This document shows, one piece after another, positions 1 to 13,106 of a stretch of DNA of 64,000 bases (the first letter of the stretch is position 1; every line of letters begins with the position of its first letter). The stretch spans positions 169,785 through 233,784 of the forward strand of contig JXTC01000222.1 in NCBI GenBank assembly GCA_002914845.1, written 5' to 3'. The stretch comes from Trema orientale (taxonomy: Eukaryota; Streptophyta; Magnoliopsida; Rosales; Cannabaceae). A model generated the notes under the pieces. That model did not search any database. It saw only the letters and a program-made list of their open reading frames with translations, and was not told the DNA's origin. The translations under genes were made by a program, and so were the position numbers.

Positions 1-3000
1 ATGGAGCTATATACTAGATTCATAACTTTAAGTATATAATATTGTTACTTTTAGATACCAGTTTTAGTATATAAAATTTTTATCATAGTATATGAGATTG
101 TATACCAGTTTTGTTAATTTAGATATTTGATATTGTTATTTTGTTTCTAGATATTCTCACTTTCAGGTATATGAATTTTTTGTCTTGATATATAGAATTT
201 TTGTCATGATATATGAGGTTATATACCAGTTTCGTTAATTTAGATATTTGATATTGTTATTTTGTTTCCATCTGCTCTCACACTTTTAAGTACATAAATT
301 TTTGTTCTTGGTATATTAAAATTTTGTCATAGTATATGAAGCTATATACCATGCTACATATATACCGTGTTCGAAATTATATGAATGATTATGATTTACT
401 TATATATACATTATGGCATTTGAGCATATATATGGACATTTGTATATAGAGTACTTTGACAAATGGTGCTTGCTTGGTGCTGATTTGATGCACTCTATTA
501 TTTTCTCAAAGGAGATTCTACCCCAATGGTAGTCCTCCCATATCCAATCAATGTCCATTCAACATTATTAGTTTTAATATATTCTTACTGATCGCCAATT
601 AAAAAGGTCTCTAACTATATACAGCTTGCATAGCTTTATCATCATTTCATTATTGTTGCCACCATATGATTCAAACTTGTCTCTAATCTCCTTCTTTTTC
701 ACTCTCTTTCCTAGGGAGAAAATTTTTCTAAAACCCTCTTTACTTTGTAGTTTATGTTCCTTCAAGTCTATTAGTTATTTGGCTTTGAGCCCCATAATTG
801 TTATATATAGCTTCAAACCAAACACATATTTTTCTCTATTGATGTTGAACCATGCTTTATCATTATTGGAGCATGGTATGTATTTCCGAATTAAGTTGTG
901 AATGAGTTGTGAGATGCTCTTTGTGACCCTCATATCAATCAACCAAAGCATATCTGCTTGAATCGTCTTTGTTGCTCTATACTCATCTTGTCGTGGATGA
1001 GTTGCAGTATGTTTATCTTTGAATATATTTGTATTTTCTTAGGATCTAACCAGTTAGTCTTTGGTATAATATACTTTATTATAGCTGGAATCTGTAAATC
1101 AATGAACCAAATACAAAATGTTATGAATAAAGTACATAAACTTATAAGAAAAATACAAATTAAAGTGGTACTGGAAAATTTATGAATCATTATGAAAAAT
1201 TTATGAACTAAGATATAAAAATTATGAACAACAAAAAAAATTTCATGAACCAAACAGAATTAGATATTACATAAACTTGTCCTTTAAAATCCATGAACTA
1301 TATAGAAAATTCATCTATTAAATAGAAATCCAATATGCATGTATAGATTAACACATAAATACATTAATAAGTCCAAAGGATATAATAAGTCCACATAAGT
1401 ATACATAGAAACATATCACAATACACACATATTAACATAAAGCACATACAAAATCAATATACGACAAGACAAATGCATATACTAAATTGAAATAGTCTTG
1501 AACCACAAATAAGTCTTATGACAAAACTTTATAAATGACATGAAATCTAGTTCAACACAATATAAAATTCACACATAGAAGATTTGTTAAGTACTTACCA
1601 AATAAACTATGTACCAAACCATGCGTGGAGCCTAAAATCTATGAACCATGTATCCTAAATGAAAAAACATAAAACAGATAGGAATCTAAACAATTTGAAC
1701 CCTAAGTAATAACCATGTACCCTAAAATCTATGAACTATGTATGAGTTTTTCTTATAGTTACCAAAGCAACCAACAAAATTCAAGAATATTAGTCCCATG
1801 GGCATTTTGGTCGCTTATCCACTTCTCCAATACAAAGTTCCATGGTTCAACTCATTAAAAAAAAAAAAAAAGCTTATTTGCTAAATTCTTGCATAAAAGC
1901 CACATAATGATCAACTCTATAGAAATGTATATGGATCAATAGTCAATCACTGTAAACTTATGTGCCTATATTGATAGTAGTAGGTAGTAACACTAACACT
2001 TTACTCTGACTTGTAAGTATACTCATGGTTTAGAAGTCTAAAATTACGAAATTCTATTTCTGATTATAAAAAATATATTTATGAACAATTAACTTGTCAC
2101 CAAATGAAAAGTAAATTCTTTAATCAACACATTGTTGCATAAGACAATTTTGAAATATATATTTCAGGACTTTTTCTTTGGGTCCTTGAGTAAAATATGT
2201 CTAAGCTAGTCGTGTAATAATTTTTTACTAAAGATCATAATGTCATAATATACATTTTCACCTATTTTATTATATGAACTATGTATCAAATGACTTTAGT
2301 ATATGAACTAAAGAGATTAAACACTCTAACTTGTACAACATATCTTTTTGTCATTTTATCAAACACTTGATATGCACAACATTTATAACAAACGGTTATG
2401 ATCTATTTTCTCAAATTATGAACCCAAAAATACATGTACCATTACTTAAATTTATAAGAATATAAACTATGAACTAGAAAATAAATAACTAATATAACAA
2501 AATCAAACTCAAAATTGCAAGATTCGAGCTCATAATATCATTTGAGCCTGATTATATACCGATTCTAAAAATTTATGTACCAAATTCATATACCTAACAA
2601 AAATCCAAGAATCATAATGATGCATATACGCCAAAACACACATATATATACATATAAATAGTTCATGATAATAGAGTAGAAATATGCATCTCTGCGATAA
2701 TGAATTGGAGCTGCCGTCAATGCAGTTTTCTTCTACGGAATGAACCTTAGCTTTGGCATTTTGGAATGAACCTTGGCTTTCGTCAATCGAAATTTTAGTT
2801 TGCATGAAGAGTAAGTGAGAAAATTAATGACGATCGGAAAAATTTTCAGAGAACGAGGAAAACTGGGTGAGAAAGTGACGACTTTTTTGAGAAAATGAGG
2901 AAAATGGTGACGAAAAATGTTCTGATAAATCAGGAGTGTTTTTGGTCTTTAATTTCCAACGTGCCTTTATTTGGTCATAAGCCTATAAAAATTGGGCTGT

Positions 3001-3060
3001 GGTCATAAACTGAAATTGGGCCAAAATTTTGGATATATATCTAGTCACCCCGAGAATTAA
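1..3060. mobile_element. Mutator-like relic A, Kaonashi-like, left end outside window
   Basis: The block is AT-rich and built from a short degenerate motif. In its left part (1-480) the plus strand repeats GGTATATG and TATATACCAG units; from about 1100 to 2600 it repeats the complementary style, ATGAACC and TATACCAAA. Between them lies a decayed DUF1985 domain on the minus strand (574-975). The right end (about 2940-3050) has a GC-richer tail with 'ttccaacg', 'attgggct' and 'attgggcc' words that recurs in the same orientation at 7075-7190, the end of relic B. DUF1985 is typical of plant MULEs that carry Ulp1-like genes (Kaonashi type), often without clear terminal inverted repeats. The family call is an inference from DUF1985 and the shared tail; no target duplication is visible because the left end is missing. 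Confidence 0.5.
574..975 (-). pseudogene. Decayed DUF1985 domain of a MULE-carried gene
   Basis: Read on the minus strand, this segment gives RFKQICFG, then ISQLIHNLIRKY, then DKAWFNINREKYVFGLKLY, ITIMGLK, and after a short gap GFRKIFSLGKRVKK and NNNEMMIKLCKLYIVRDLF. That order (FG near the start, a QL(I/V)H helix, a W-F-x-I-N/G strand, FGL-(K/R)-E/L, TGLK, then an ELI/MxKLAxLYF helix) matches the DUF1985 family found with Ulp1-like peptidases in plant Mutator-like elements. Reading it needs one stop codon near 950 and one or two frame changes, so it is not a working gene. No Ulp1 catalytic domain was found beside it. Family recognition is by eye from the conserved pattern. Confidence 0.5.
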
Positions 3061-3267
3061 CCATTACCAAATATGATTAGAGAAAATGTGGTATATGTCC
3101 AAATTTTTAAAACTGGTTAAACATATGTTGAAAATTTAAAATTTATAGCTATATGCCCCTTATTTAAAATCACCAGCTAATTAATTTATACTTTTCCATT
3201 TTTGTCCTTAAAGAAATAATTCATTTTTTTCGTTTGTCTTCTTTTATTTCCTGTAATCTCTCGTTCT

Positions 3268-3273
3268 TCTCTT

Positions 3274-3326
<53 letters not shown>

Positions 3327-3331
3327 CTTTT
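3268..3331. repeat. Pyrimidine (CT/CTTT) microsatellite
   Basis: An almost pure CT run with interspersed TTT lies near the left side of relic B. Minus-strand reading frames through it encode only RE-rich low-complexity peptide, which is an artefact of the repeat. Confidence 0.9.
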
Positions 3332-4280
3332 CTTTCTTCTTTTTTTGAATTTCTCTCATTCTTCCATTGATTTTTCTCTTCAATATCCATAGTTTTCTTT
3401 GGATCTACGGCGACTTTATGTGTTTTCCGGTGTATATCTCCATTATTCTTCTTCTCTGGCGTTGTTTGATTCATTATCATCTTCTTTAGGGTCGTTTTGT
3501 TCATCTTCTTAGATCTCTGGCATTTTTGGTGATTTGTGTATTTGCTTTAGTCAAATCTTCGATATTTTTTATTTTGATTTTGTTTCAGTATGTATTATTC
3601 TCTTGATTTTGATTTGATTGTATTGTGTATTGGTTTTGGAGGTTTTCATTTATATTGAGAGTTCATGTTATAACTAATTTTAATTTAAGTATAATATTAT
3701 GTTTTTGTTAGGTTTTAATAGCTTTTTTGTATTTTGTTGTGTGTTTTGAAATTAGTTTTTGTAATTGACAATGGTTCATTAATTTTTGTTCATGGTATAT
3801 ATGATATTTGTAGTAATATATGTAATCTGTTTTGTGGTATATGGTAATACTGTTCATTAGTTTTTGTTGCTGAACATATTATGTATTTCTTATTTAGTTC
3901 ATATATTTTTGGTCTTGGTATATGTGATTTTTGTATTGTCATATGCTTTTTTTTGTTATTACTAATTTTAGATGTTCAGTACTCTTATTTGGTTCATATA
4001 TTCTTGGTCTTTATTTTTTTGTGATGGTATATATTGTATGGTTATTTTTTACTAACATATTAATTATTTTGCTATTATTGATCAATAGTTTGAACTCAGG
4101 TATATTATTTTTCTGTTCTGATTTTTTGTGGTACATGATTTTTTACGTTTAATACAAGTATTTTTTAACTTGGTATATGTTTGTATGTGCCTCTTGAACT
4201 AGTAGATATGATATTATTATTTTTTTATTAATGTTTGTTTCTTGGTTTCTTCATACAGGTTTATATACTGATTATGAAGT

Positions 4281-4410
4281 TGATGAAGATGGAATTTGAA
4301 GTACTTTTTTATGGCATTTGGAGATTCCATTAAAAGGTCGTGTCAATGTAGACCTATGATATCAGTTTATGGGACTAGGGATAATTACTTTTCTTGTATT
4401 GAGTTTATAG
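4281..4410 (+). pseudogene. MULE transposase fragment
   Basis: The plus strand reads KYFFMAFGDSIK, then CQCRPMISVYGT and RDNYF. This is the characteristic entry to the MULE transposase core, usually written F-x-x-x-x-G-x-SI followed by CRPVIxVDGT with the first catalytic Asp in VDGT. Here that Asp position is Tyr (VYGT), so even this fragment is not catalytic. Upstream and downstream frames are closed within about 100 bases. It is the only transposase piece recognised with fair confidence in the two relics. A minus-strand stretch at 5212-5430 (containing ELYHWAEDRMRRG) might be a C-terminal piece but is too weak to call. Confidence 0.45.
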
Positions 4411-7400
4411 TTTGTTTTATTTTGAAACGAATGGTTTTTTTTTTTTTTTTCATATCTAGGTATATAAATTTTTGGTCTTGGTATATAGAAATTTTGTCTT
4501 GGTATATGTGGTTGTATACTAAATTTATTATTTTAGATATTTGATATTGTTATCTTGTTTCTAAGTTTTTATACTTTCAGATACATGAATTTTTGGTTTT
4601 GGTATATTAAATTTTGTCATGGTATATAAGGCTATGCACTAGATTCCTTGATATACTATTGAATTAATTTTTTATTAGTGGAACAAAAAAATCATCATTG
4701 TGTATAATATATATACCAGATTATGTCTGAATACATATATTGTTGGCGAACTCTTGTGAAATAGTGAAAAAAAAATACTATAGATGATTTTTGGAGTTGA
4801 GTAATTGTATATAAACATATATATTGTGTTCGAAATGAAAAATTTATAAACTATTTCTTAGTTGGGTTATAGTATTTGAGTATAGTGTACTAGTTCATAT
4901 ATCTTATAAGAATATTAGAAGTTATATACCTATTTCATACTAGAATAAACCATGAATAAAATCTTATGTACCTAGTTCAAAAGATTATATACCATAGACA
5001 GAGAATCTTTTCAATATATATTATCATTCCTAAATAATTTTAACTTTTTTAAAATTATTCAAGTATACCTCGCAAAGTGAAATACTAGAAACAAGTAAGT
5101 AACAATTTAGATTTATATCAAATTGCACTACATAAAATATATAAATCAACAAGAAAATTATCTAATGTTAGATATCTTCACAATTAAAAATATTCAATAT
5201 AATAATCATTGTTAAACTAGAAAAACTATATTATTTTTGCTAAACCAAAATAAGAGTACATGTTCCATATCATGTTCGTTTTGTGTTTCCGTATTACTTC
5301 TGTATCCCCTTCTCATTCTGTCTTCAGCCCAGTGATAGAGTTCTATGACCATCTTTTGCCAATAGAATACAATTTTGTTTTGTGTTATTTTTTTATGCTT
5401 CATCATTAATGCCGCTGTTTTTTTGATCATAAATATTTCATGATTAGTTTTGTTTTCACGAGAGAAACTGTCAGATTTTACAAGTCATGTACTAAGCATT
5501 AAAAATCATATACCATGTTCAAATCAACATATACTATAATGAAGTATCAAATAAATACACAAGGTCATGAATCAAAAATATAAACTTATTAATTAAACAT
5601 AAATTAAACAGATTTTGAATAAAAAACAAAAATAAATTGATAAATTTATGAAGCATATAGATAAATTTAGGAACTGAATGAATTAAATAAGGGGTATATA
5701 GTAAATATAAACTATAATTGTAACATCATGAACTATACTCACAAATTCATGAACTAAAAATATAAATTTATGAACCAAACAGAATAATATCAACAAGAAA
5801 ATCAAATAGAACCAGATACCTATTTTTATATACTAAATAGAATATTTTTAAGGAGATATATTCTTATATCTGAAACAGAACTTTATCAACTAAAAACACA
5901 AACTTATGAACCATACTGTCAACTTTATGAACTAGAGATAAAATTTTATAAACCAAACAAGTTATAAATTTGAACCAAAGACTAAAATATATGAACTAAA
6001 GACTTAAAGTTAGGAACACAATATACCAAGAACTAATTCGTATGAGATATATCCTTATATATGAAACACAACTTTATGAAATACAATTTTATGAACTAAA
6101 GATATAAAGTTATGAACCGTATTGAGTACTTTATGAACTAAACACATAATTTCATAAACTAAGGACACAAGTTTATGAACCAAACGGAAATTAAATATGT
6201 ACCAAATAGATACTGAATCCAACCCCAATCATATTCAAATTTCCACCAGATTCTCTCAATTTATGAATATATACCAAAACAAAATGTAATAAACTCATTC
6301 AGAATTCTATTTACTACACATAAAAAACTATGAATCAATTTTACATGAGTTAGATTAGATTTAACATATATCAAAACTCTATTTTTCACCACAATCATGA
6401 ATTAAAATAGGAATTCTTCAACAAAAAATAAAAATCCCTAAATTTTCAATTGAATAGACTAAAAACTAGAACTTCATAACAATAATGTCATAAACTGTAT
6501 TCAAATTTCTATGTACCACATATAAAAAAGCTATGAACCGAATTTTATACGAGTTAGATCAGATCTGGCATATACCAAAACTCATATTTTTTACCATAAT
6601 CATGAATTAAAATAGGAATTCATCAACTGAAAACAAAAATTCTTAAATTTTCAATTGAATCTACCAAAAACCATAACTTTAAGAGCGATTGAATCTAAGT
6701 ATTTTACTTAAAAATAATCAAATAACAAAAAAGAATCTATTAAAAGCCTAAAACAAAAATTAATAAAAAAGTGAAGATCAATCGATGTTGATTTACCTTT
6801 GGATCTACAAGTTTATCATTAGAATTTGAAAACTTCTTAATGGGGCTTCAACCTTTATTGACAGAGTTTTGATGTTTGTGGTTGAACTCATAGATCGAAG
6901 ATTGTTTTACATTGAAGTCCACTCCATATCTAATAATGGTGAAGCTCCGGCGTTGACACTCTTGAAGAAGAAGAAGAAATGGATGTCAGTAAAGATTTAC
7001 AGAAGAAGAAAATCACAATATATATATATTTTTTTCTCTTAAGTGTGAAAAGTTAGGAAAGATGATTTAATAAGGATATTTTCGGTATAAACTTCCAACG
7101 CATCTTTACATGGGTCATTTGGCTATAAAAAGTGGGCTATAGATATTTATTGAGTTTTTGGCCTAAAATCGGCCGAATTGCTATTCAGCCCATATGATTA
7201 TATTGTGGTGAATTGAAATTTGTAGACGAGTGAATCTTCGAATTGAAAACAATATGACATTCCCTCTAAATATTTCCAAAAATGATATTTTCGTAAACTA
7301 AATAAGAATTGGGCCGAAAGTTTGTTAAATTTTGAGAATGGGCCTTCGGTTATGAAGAGAAAAACGATATCTTTCTAAATATTCATTAGAAAAATGGTAC

Positions 7401-9144
7401 ATTTGTAAAAAAACAGGAATATTGGTATTTTTCTAAATATTTTGAAAAAGTGATATTTTTATAACTTTCAGATTTTTAAGCTCAATTAATGCCTCGGATC
7501 TCGAACTAATTTTCGACTTCGAATTTGGACTCAGTAAGGTCGAGAGGCGAATTTTGATATAAAACATCATTATATTCTGAAGTAGTACGAAAATCGAGAA
7601 AATGACTCGTGAATAGTGTCACGGGCCTGGGACCCATTTTTGACAAATTATATGTCTAGCCCAGTATTTTTAGGTGTTCTGAATTCAGTGGTGAAGTCCA
7701 TTTCACGGTCGGAAACTCCAATTCAAAATCGAGTTTTCAAACCTGTCGATCAAAGATTCGAAAACAACATCCGACCCTCTGAACGACACCCAAACGACAC
7801 CAAATGTTTTCCATAGCATCATAATGTTATTTGGACACTCGATTGAGGTAGGGATTCAATTATCCGATTTTTTATATCTGTGTTGGATTTTAATTGCATT
7901 AAAATTTATTTATGAAATATCGTAATTTACGTAATAGTTTACTAAATCGTGGAATCATTTTGGATTATACTGGAATTGGACTGTGTGGACTTTTATACAT
8001 ATTTTTTTAATTATGATTATAGAGTAATACAACAGTGTACTGCCCATGTTACAGTAAATCCCAGAATAATACTAAGTGAGATTTTAAAGTATGATTTGAT
8101 TTATTTCTTGACGCATGATTATTGTGAACTATTAAATATTGTACATACCATACGATCACACATGAGATACATCTTAGGCATCATGGTGTTTAGTGGGCAG
8201 CCAGTATCCTTGCCCTTGGTGAGAGCCCGTAAACCTACACGAGGATTTTTTTGATTATTCCTATTCGGTAGGTGCAGGCATTCGGTTGCCTCTCTGGTTC
8301 GGTAGACTTAGACACATGGGTGTTCTTCCCGTTTTCTAGGATAAGTATCAGATAGAGATTACTTAGTACATGTAGTACGAGTTACTCTGATTCATGATGA
8401 GAGGATGTGAGCTCATGGGACGGGACGATTTATGATATGTACAACGATGTAGTTTTAGTTTTTATTTGAATACGTGATTATTCTGGATATCAAAGATTTT
8501 ATATACTCGGTTTATAAATAGATTTTGAAAAAGGTATTAACCATGCAGGTTTAGAAAAATTGCATCTATTCAAAAAGATAATTGAATTCTTACTAAGCAT
8601 GTGAGTACTCACCCCCTTACTTTTCCTACTTTCAGGTGTTTGTCTAATAAATGTAGCAATCTCAGTGGTCAGACATGTTGCGTAGCTTGTACCTGTAGTT
8701 CTACTCTTAATTCCTAGTGGGTGTTCATACTTTGTTATCTTATTTTTCTTGTTCAATTATTTAGCCAAGATTAGTAAATCTACTAAGTGGATATATAAGG
8801 ATGGTTTTATTGTTAATTTGAAAACTTGAAATTGCAAGCGATTTTATGTAACAGATTTTATACGTTGAACTAAAGATTTCAATTGAACTCAATTTATCAA
8901 ATTTATGATTTCTCAATAATTTTCTGAATGAGATAGCTGGAAGGTTTCTTAAACTTTGATGGGTATTTTTCTTAAGTAATTAAAACTAATAAAAGTTTCG
9001 ATAGTTATGGAATTTATATTGATTTGAGGATTAAAACGAAATTATCTAATATATGATTTCTTGTAAATTTGGTAAAATTAATATTTTATTATATTTTCGC
9101 TTAAAATTACTAAAAGTCACAGCTTTGGATATTCGGTCATGACA

Positions 9145-10457
9145 GAAATAGTATCAGAGCTGTAGGCTTCAGATCTGTCTAAGATCTTGTTTGTGAAATT
9201 TTGTTATTTAAAAGGATAATTTGGAAATTATTTGACAATTACCTCATACATCACTTAGGAATTGGCTAAATATGTTGTTTTTACTCTGATTCGTCCTGAA
9301 TCTTTCATTCATCTCCCTAGAGTGAAACTCTAGTATCCTTGGGATAGATATATCCCAGAAATTCTACTCTCAACGGTGTTGGGATTGACATAAGACTAGT
9401 GAATTCTACTTCTATCAAAATTCTCTGATTCGAATGAACGTTTATTCTTGTACACTTATGTCCATTATGGTGATAAGCTATATGAACCTCCTAGGTTCTG
9501 AGATAGCAATTCGGTGTTTAGTATCTCGATTATTATGGATTGACTTCATTTATATATATGGGATTGTGATATTAATCCCTTGATTTTGGTATACTTTTAA
9601 ATTACTCAGTTCGAGTAAATGGTGGTAGTGCTTGTGTTAAAATGTTTAAATTAATGATACTTTTTGTAGAATGACAAATTGGTATGATATATTGAGTTTG
9701 CTTAAGTATGGTATTATACTAAGTCCACTAAGACTGGTTTTAACATTGGTAGTGCATCGGTTGATTAATTGATTAATTTTATTTGAAATTCTTGGGTTGT
9801 TTAATTTTGTCTAAATTATTGTAATTATGTTTCTTGGTAAGTTGTTTGGTTGAGATCAATTATTTTGTCTACTTTATTACAAAGGTGAAAAAAAAGAGAG
9901 AGATGGATTTGTACGTATAGATGTGATTTTCATTCGGTTTTATATTTTTATCGGCTTTGTAATCCTTGGACGAAAAATTATTTGATTATTAGTAATTCTA
10001 TCAAAATTGTAACTTTCTTGCTTGGTTTTGATAACTTTTAAATCTTCATTTGATTCATAGAGGTGGAAACAAAGTAAATGTTATATTTGATTAATTGCAG
10101 TTCTCTATATTCAAGAGAACCTTGGATGTTTTAAATAATAGATAGGTAAAAGTAATTTACTTTTTCAATGTTTCAAATAATAGATAGGTAAAAGTAATTT
10201 ACTTTTTCAGTAGATATATTTAAAAAAAATTATGGACTATTTGAAATTGGATTTGGTAATACTGCCCTAGTGTAAAATCTTGGTGTATACAAAATTTAGT
10301 TATAATACTAAATAAAGCCTAATCTACATTTGATAGTGTTAGTTGGAGAATTCTTTCGGCCAAAGAAATTTTTATAAACTTAAAGGTCTAAGTATCTTTA
10401 TAGATTTGAATGTGATAGATATTTATGGTACTTAACTTAGGAGCTAAAATGTATTTC

Positions 10458-10488
<31 letters not shown>

Positions 10489-12678
10489 TTATAAGTTGAC
10501 TTGGAACTAAACATGGGATCTTATGGAAAGATTTTACGCGGTAACTTTGAAAAAGTTTGATTTTAGAAAGATCTTGATACGGAATAAAAACAATATAATA
10601 TACATTTTGTAAAAAGAAAAAAAAAATAGGTATATTTCAAAGAGGTCATATTTATAATATCTTGTTACAAGAAATTTGCTAAGTAAAAATTTGGTCATGG
10701 TATCTGGTTTGGAATCTTGTGTAATGGAGGAAATTTTAGATTTTAAATCCTAGTTTAAAATTTTGGTAAAACCTATCGTTATTATGGCTTTATGTGCCTC
10801 GTTATGTGGCTTATTTTATTGATATATATACATGTTGTTGATGAACTTTAGATGATTAAATCCTTAGTGAGTAATAGATGATTATTCATTGATTACATCA
10901 AGTTGGGTTGATTTTTCTTTATTGATCTCAATTAGATAATTGAGTACTTGTGTAGTTGATTTGATTTGGTGTTTAACATAAATTGAGTTATATAAATTAA
11001 CATATGGTACATAAATTTGAACTTTTAAATTTTTGGTGTTGGATATGTTATAATTTGGTTGGCTATGCAAAAGGGTTATTTTCTATAAACATGCTTGACA
11101 AGTTGAGTAAGGCTTATATAAAAAGAAAATAAATAAATAAATGAATAAATTTTAAATATAGCATACTCTACTATTTTCTAAAACACTTTATCGATTTTTC
11201 TTATTGTTAAAATGCATTTCAAAACCACTTTAATAAGATTGCTAGAGTGTGGTAGCATTGAAGTTATAAAACACAAGAATAGCCTTATTAAAACATGCCT
11301 TACCTAGAATTGTGAAAAACATATTTGCATAGGTATTATACTAGTTAAAAGATGTTCTTTTGAATTTCTTGAAGGAAAAAAAATATTTGAAAACTTTTAT
11401 TACGTTCTGAAGAGAATTGTCATGTTGTAAATGCTTGTTGGTCTAGTTAGAAAACTATAAATCAAGCAAGAGATTTCTTCTTATTTTACTTACTTAGTAT
11501 AGTAAGTGAGTTTTAGCGTGAAATATATATATATCATGGATCTGTATAGAGACTTGTTAAACTCTTCCTATTATATTTTAAAAATGAATACTTGGAGTTC
11601 AAGTTTGGCTTACCTATGGCCAAGGTGAGACCTTATTGTGAATTAGTGTAGTATTCTTATATGCTCCTGAATTTGTGTTGCATGTTTTCAAAAAATATAG
11701 GCAAACTACTTAAAAAAACGGGTGAAATAGAAGACAGGCATCACTGCAGAAATAGCCTATTCTAATGAAACCTTATTTCTGGGGCATTATGGTATTGTTA
11801 TTAGTTTTGTTTGCATATAGAATATCGAGTCATTTCTATATGACTTCTCCTTGCATCAAAGACTTTGAAAGTCTTTGGATTCATTGGTGAATTGTATGGC
11901 CTGCATAAAAGACTTGGGAAATCTTTGAGCTATATCATGTGGATACTTGCATTCAATATACTTGGATTATTTGTTGTGCTAAATGCTTCTCAATTGGAGA
12001 TTTTTATACTTAGTGATTCTAATCTTGTTCTTAAATTGAAATGTTTAGTAAACTTGGCTGTTTCTCAATTAATATGAGAAACGGTAGATGACTTATATCA
12101 TTGTACTCTTATTGTGGTTTCTATCCTCTGGACTTGTCTATCTTGTATGGTATAATACAAGAGTATCGATTTCCATCCAGAATCTTGTCATAGTCTTTGA
12201 CTTCAGTAATTGTTTAAGACCAGTTTTAATTGCAGACAAATGGGATTGTCTCAGTGTGATGTTGATCTGGTATAATCAGGGGGGCGGTATCGTATGTATT
12301 CGATATTTGGTTTGCTATACTAAGTTTGGTGCCTAACAATCAGTATTCAGGTTATAAGAGTCTTGTGATATTGACTCTTGGTCTTAATTTTCATTACCAC
12401 TCTTGTTGTGTACACCGATTTAAGGATATCATTCTCTTTCTTATATGTCGTTGTCCTTGTATCTATTAATGGATAACTTTCTGATTCCATATAACTTTAT
12501 ATACTAATTTAGCTCATGTATCATGTGGCATATTAACACCAAATAGAGGGTGTGTGGTTCATTATTCTTCTAACCATTATTCTATATTATTTCTCTTGCA
12601 CTCCTTGTATTATATTTAAATTGCACTCCTTGTATTATATTTAAATTTCAGGATGAAATTCTTTTAAGGAGGGGAGGA
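9145..12678 (+). other. Internal region of long-LTR element 1, no genes seen
   Basis: About 3.5 kb between the LTRs holds no reading frame with retroelement motifs; the longest frames (70-82 codons near 11865-12336) match nothing I recognise. The first 1.8 kb is clearly shared with 16079-18150 of element 2, including the segment around 'acatcacttaggaattg' and the later 'tcaagttgggttga' and 'tagataattgag'. Two short exact or near-exact tandem duplications sit inside: a 42-bp unit at about 10128-10211 and a 26-bp unit at about 12596-12647. An (AC)n(AT)n microsatellite lies at 10459-10489. Confidence 0.55.
10459..10489. repeat. (AC)n(AT)n microsatellite
   Basis: A compound dinucleotide run inside the internal region of long-LTR element 1. 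Confidence 0.85.
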
Positions 12679-13106
12679 TATAAAATCCGGTTTGAACAAA
12701 GGGCGAAAGAGTAATTTTTTAAGTAATGGCATTTTGGTAATTTTAAAAGGGCAAAAGAGTAATAGCATTGTTGTTAATTTGAAAACTTGAAATTGCAAGC
12801 GATTTTATATAACAGATTTTGTACGTTGAACTAAAGATTTCAGTTAAGCTCAATTTATCAAAGTTTATGATTTCTCAATAATTTTCCAAATGAGATAGCT
12901 GGAAGGTTTCTTAAACTATGATGGGTATTTTTCTTAAGGAATTAAAACTAATAAAAGTTTTAATGGTTTTATAATTTATAATGATTTGAGGATTAAAACG
13001 GAATTATCTAATACATGATTTCTCGTAAATTTGATAAAATTAATATTTTATTATATTTTTACTTAAAATTGTTAAATGTTACAGCTTTGAATTTTCGGTC
13101 GTGACA

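Larger units (their letters stand above)
3090..7190 (+). mobile_element. Mutator-like relic B, with motif-array arms in inverted orientation
   Basis: A second, more complete block follows relic A head to tail. From about 3600 to 4900 the plus strand is rich in GGTTCATA and TTGGTATATG words; from about 4900 to 6700 it is rich in the complements, TATGAACC and TATACCAA, so the arms form a long, degenerate inverted repeat of an iterated motif. A MULE transposase fragment lies at about 4281-4410. The right tail (7075-7190) repeats the tail of relic A in the same orientation. The exact left edge is uncertain; 3090 is chosen because motif-bearing sequence begins there. No clean target duplication was found. 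The right edge abuts a truncated LTR at about 7195, so one of the two cut into the other. Confidence 0.45.
7195..13106 (+). mobile_element. Long-LTR element 1, non-coding internal region (LARD-like)
   Basis: This is an LTR retroelement fossil on the plus strand. The 5' LTR (about 7195-9144) is cut on its left by relic B. It ends in ATTCGGTCATGACA and is followed at once by a primer-binding-like AGTATCAGAGC (9150-9160), complementary to initiator Met tRNA in plant Ty3/Gypsy and Copia elements. The internal part (9145-12678) has no recognisable gag or pol. A purine tract (AAGGAGGGGAGGA, about 12666-12678) precedes the 3' LTR (12679-13106), which is much shorter than the 5' LTR. Over about 335 shared bases the two LTRs differ at roughly 28 sites by eye, suggesting an insertion a few million years old. 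Superfamily (Ty3/Gypsy-like) is inferred from LTR termini and primer site only. Confidence 0.55.

Noticed and set aside
3186-3504. Minus-strand frames rich in RE and KE residues
   Set aside because: They are translation of the CT microsatellite and its flanks, with no domain.
5212-5430. Minus-strand frame with ELYHWAEDRMRRG, like a MULE transposase C-terminus
   Set aside because: Only a loose resemblance, on the opposite strand to the better transposase fragment in the same relic; not strong enough to annotate.
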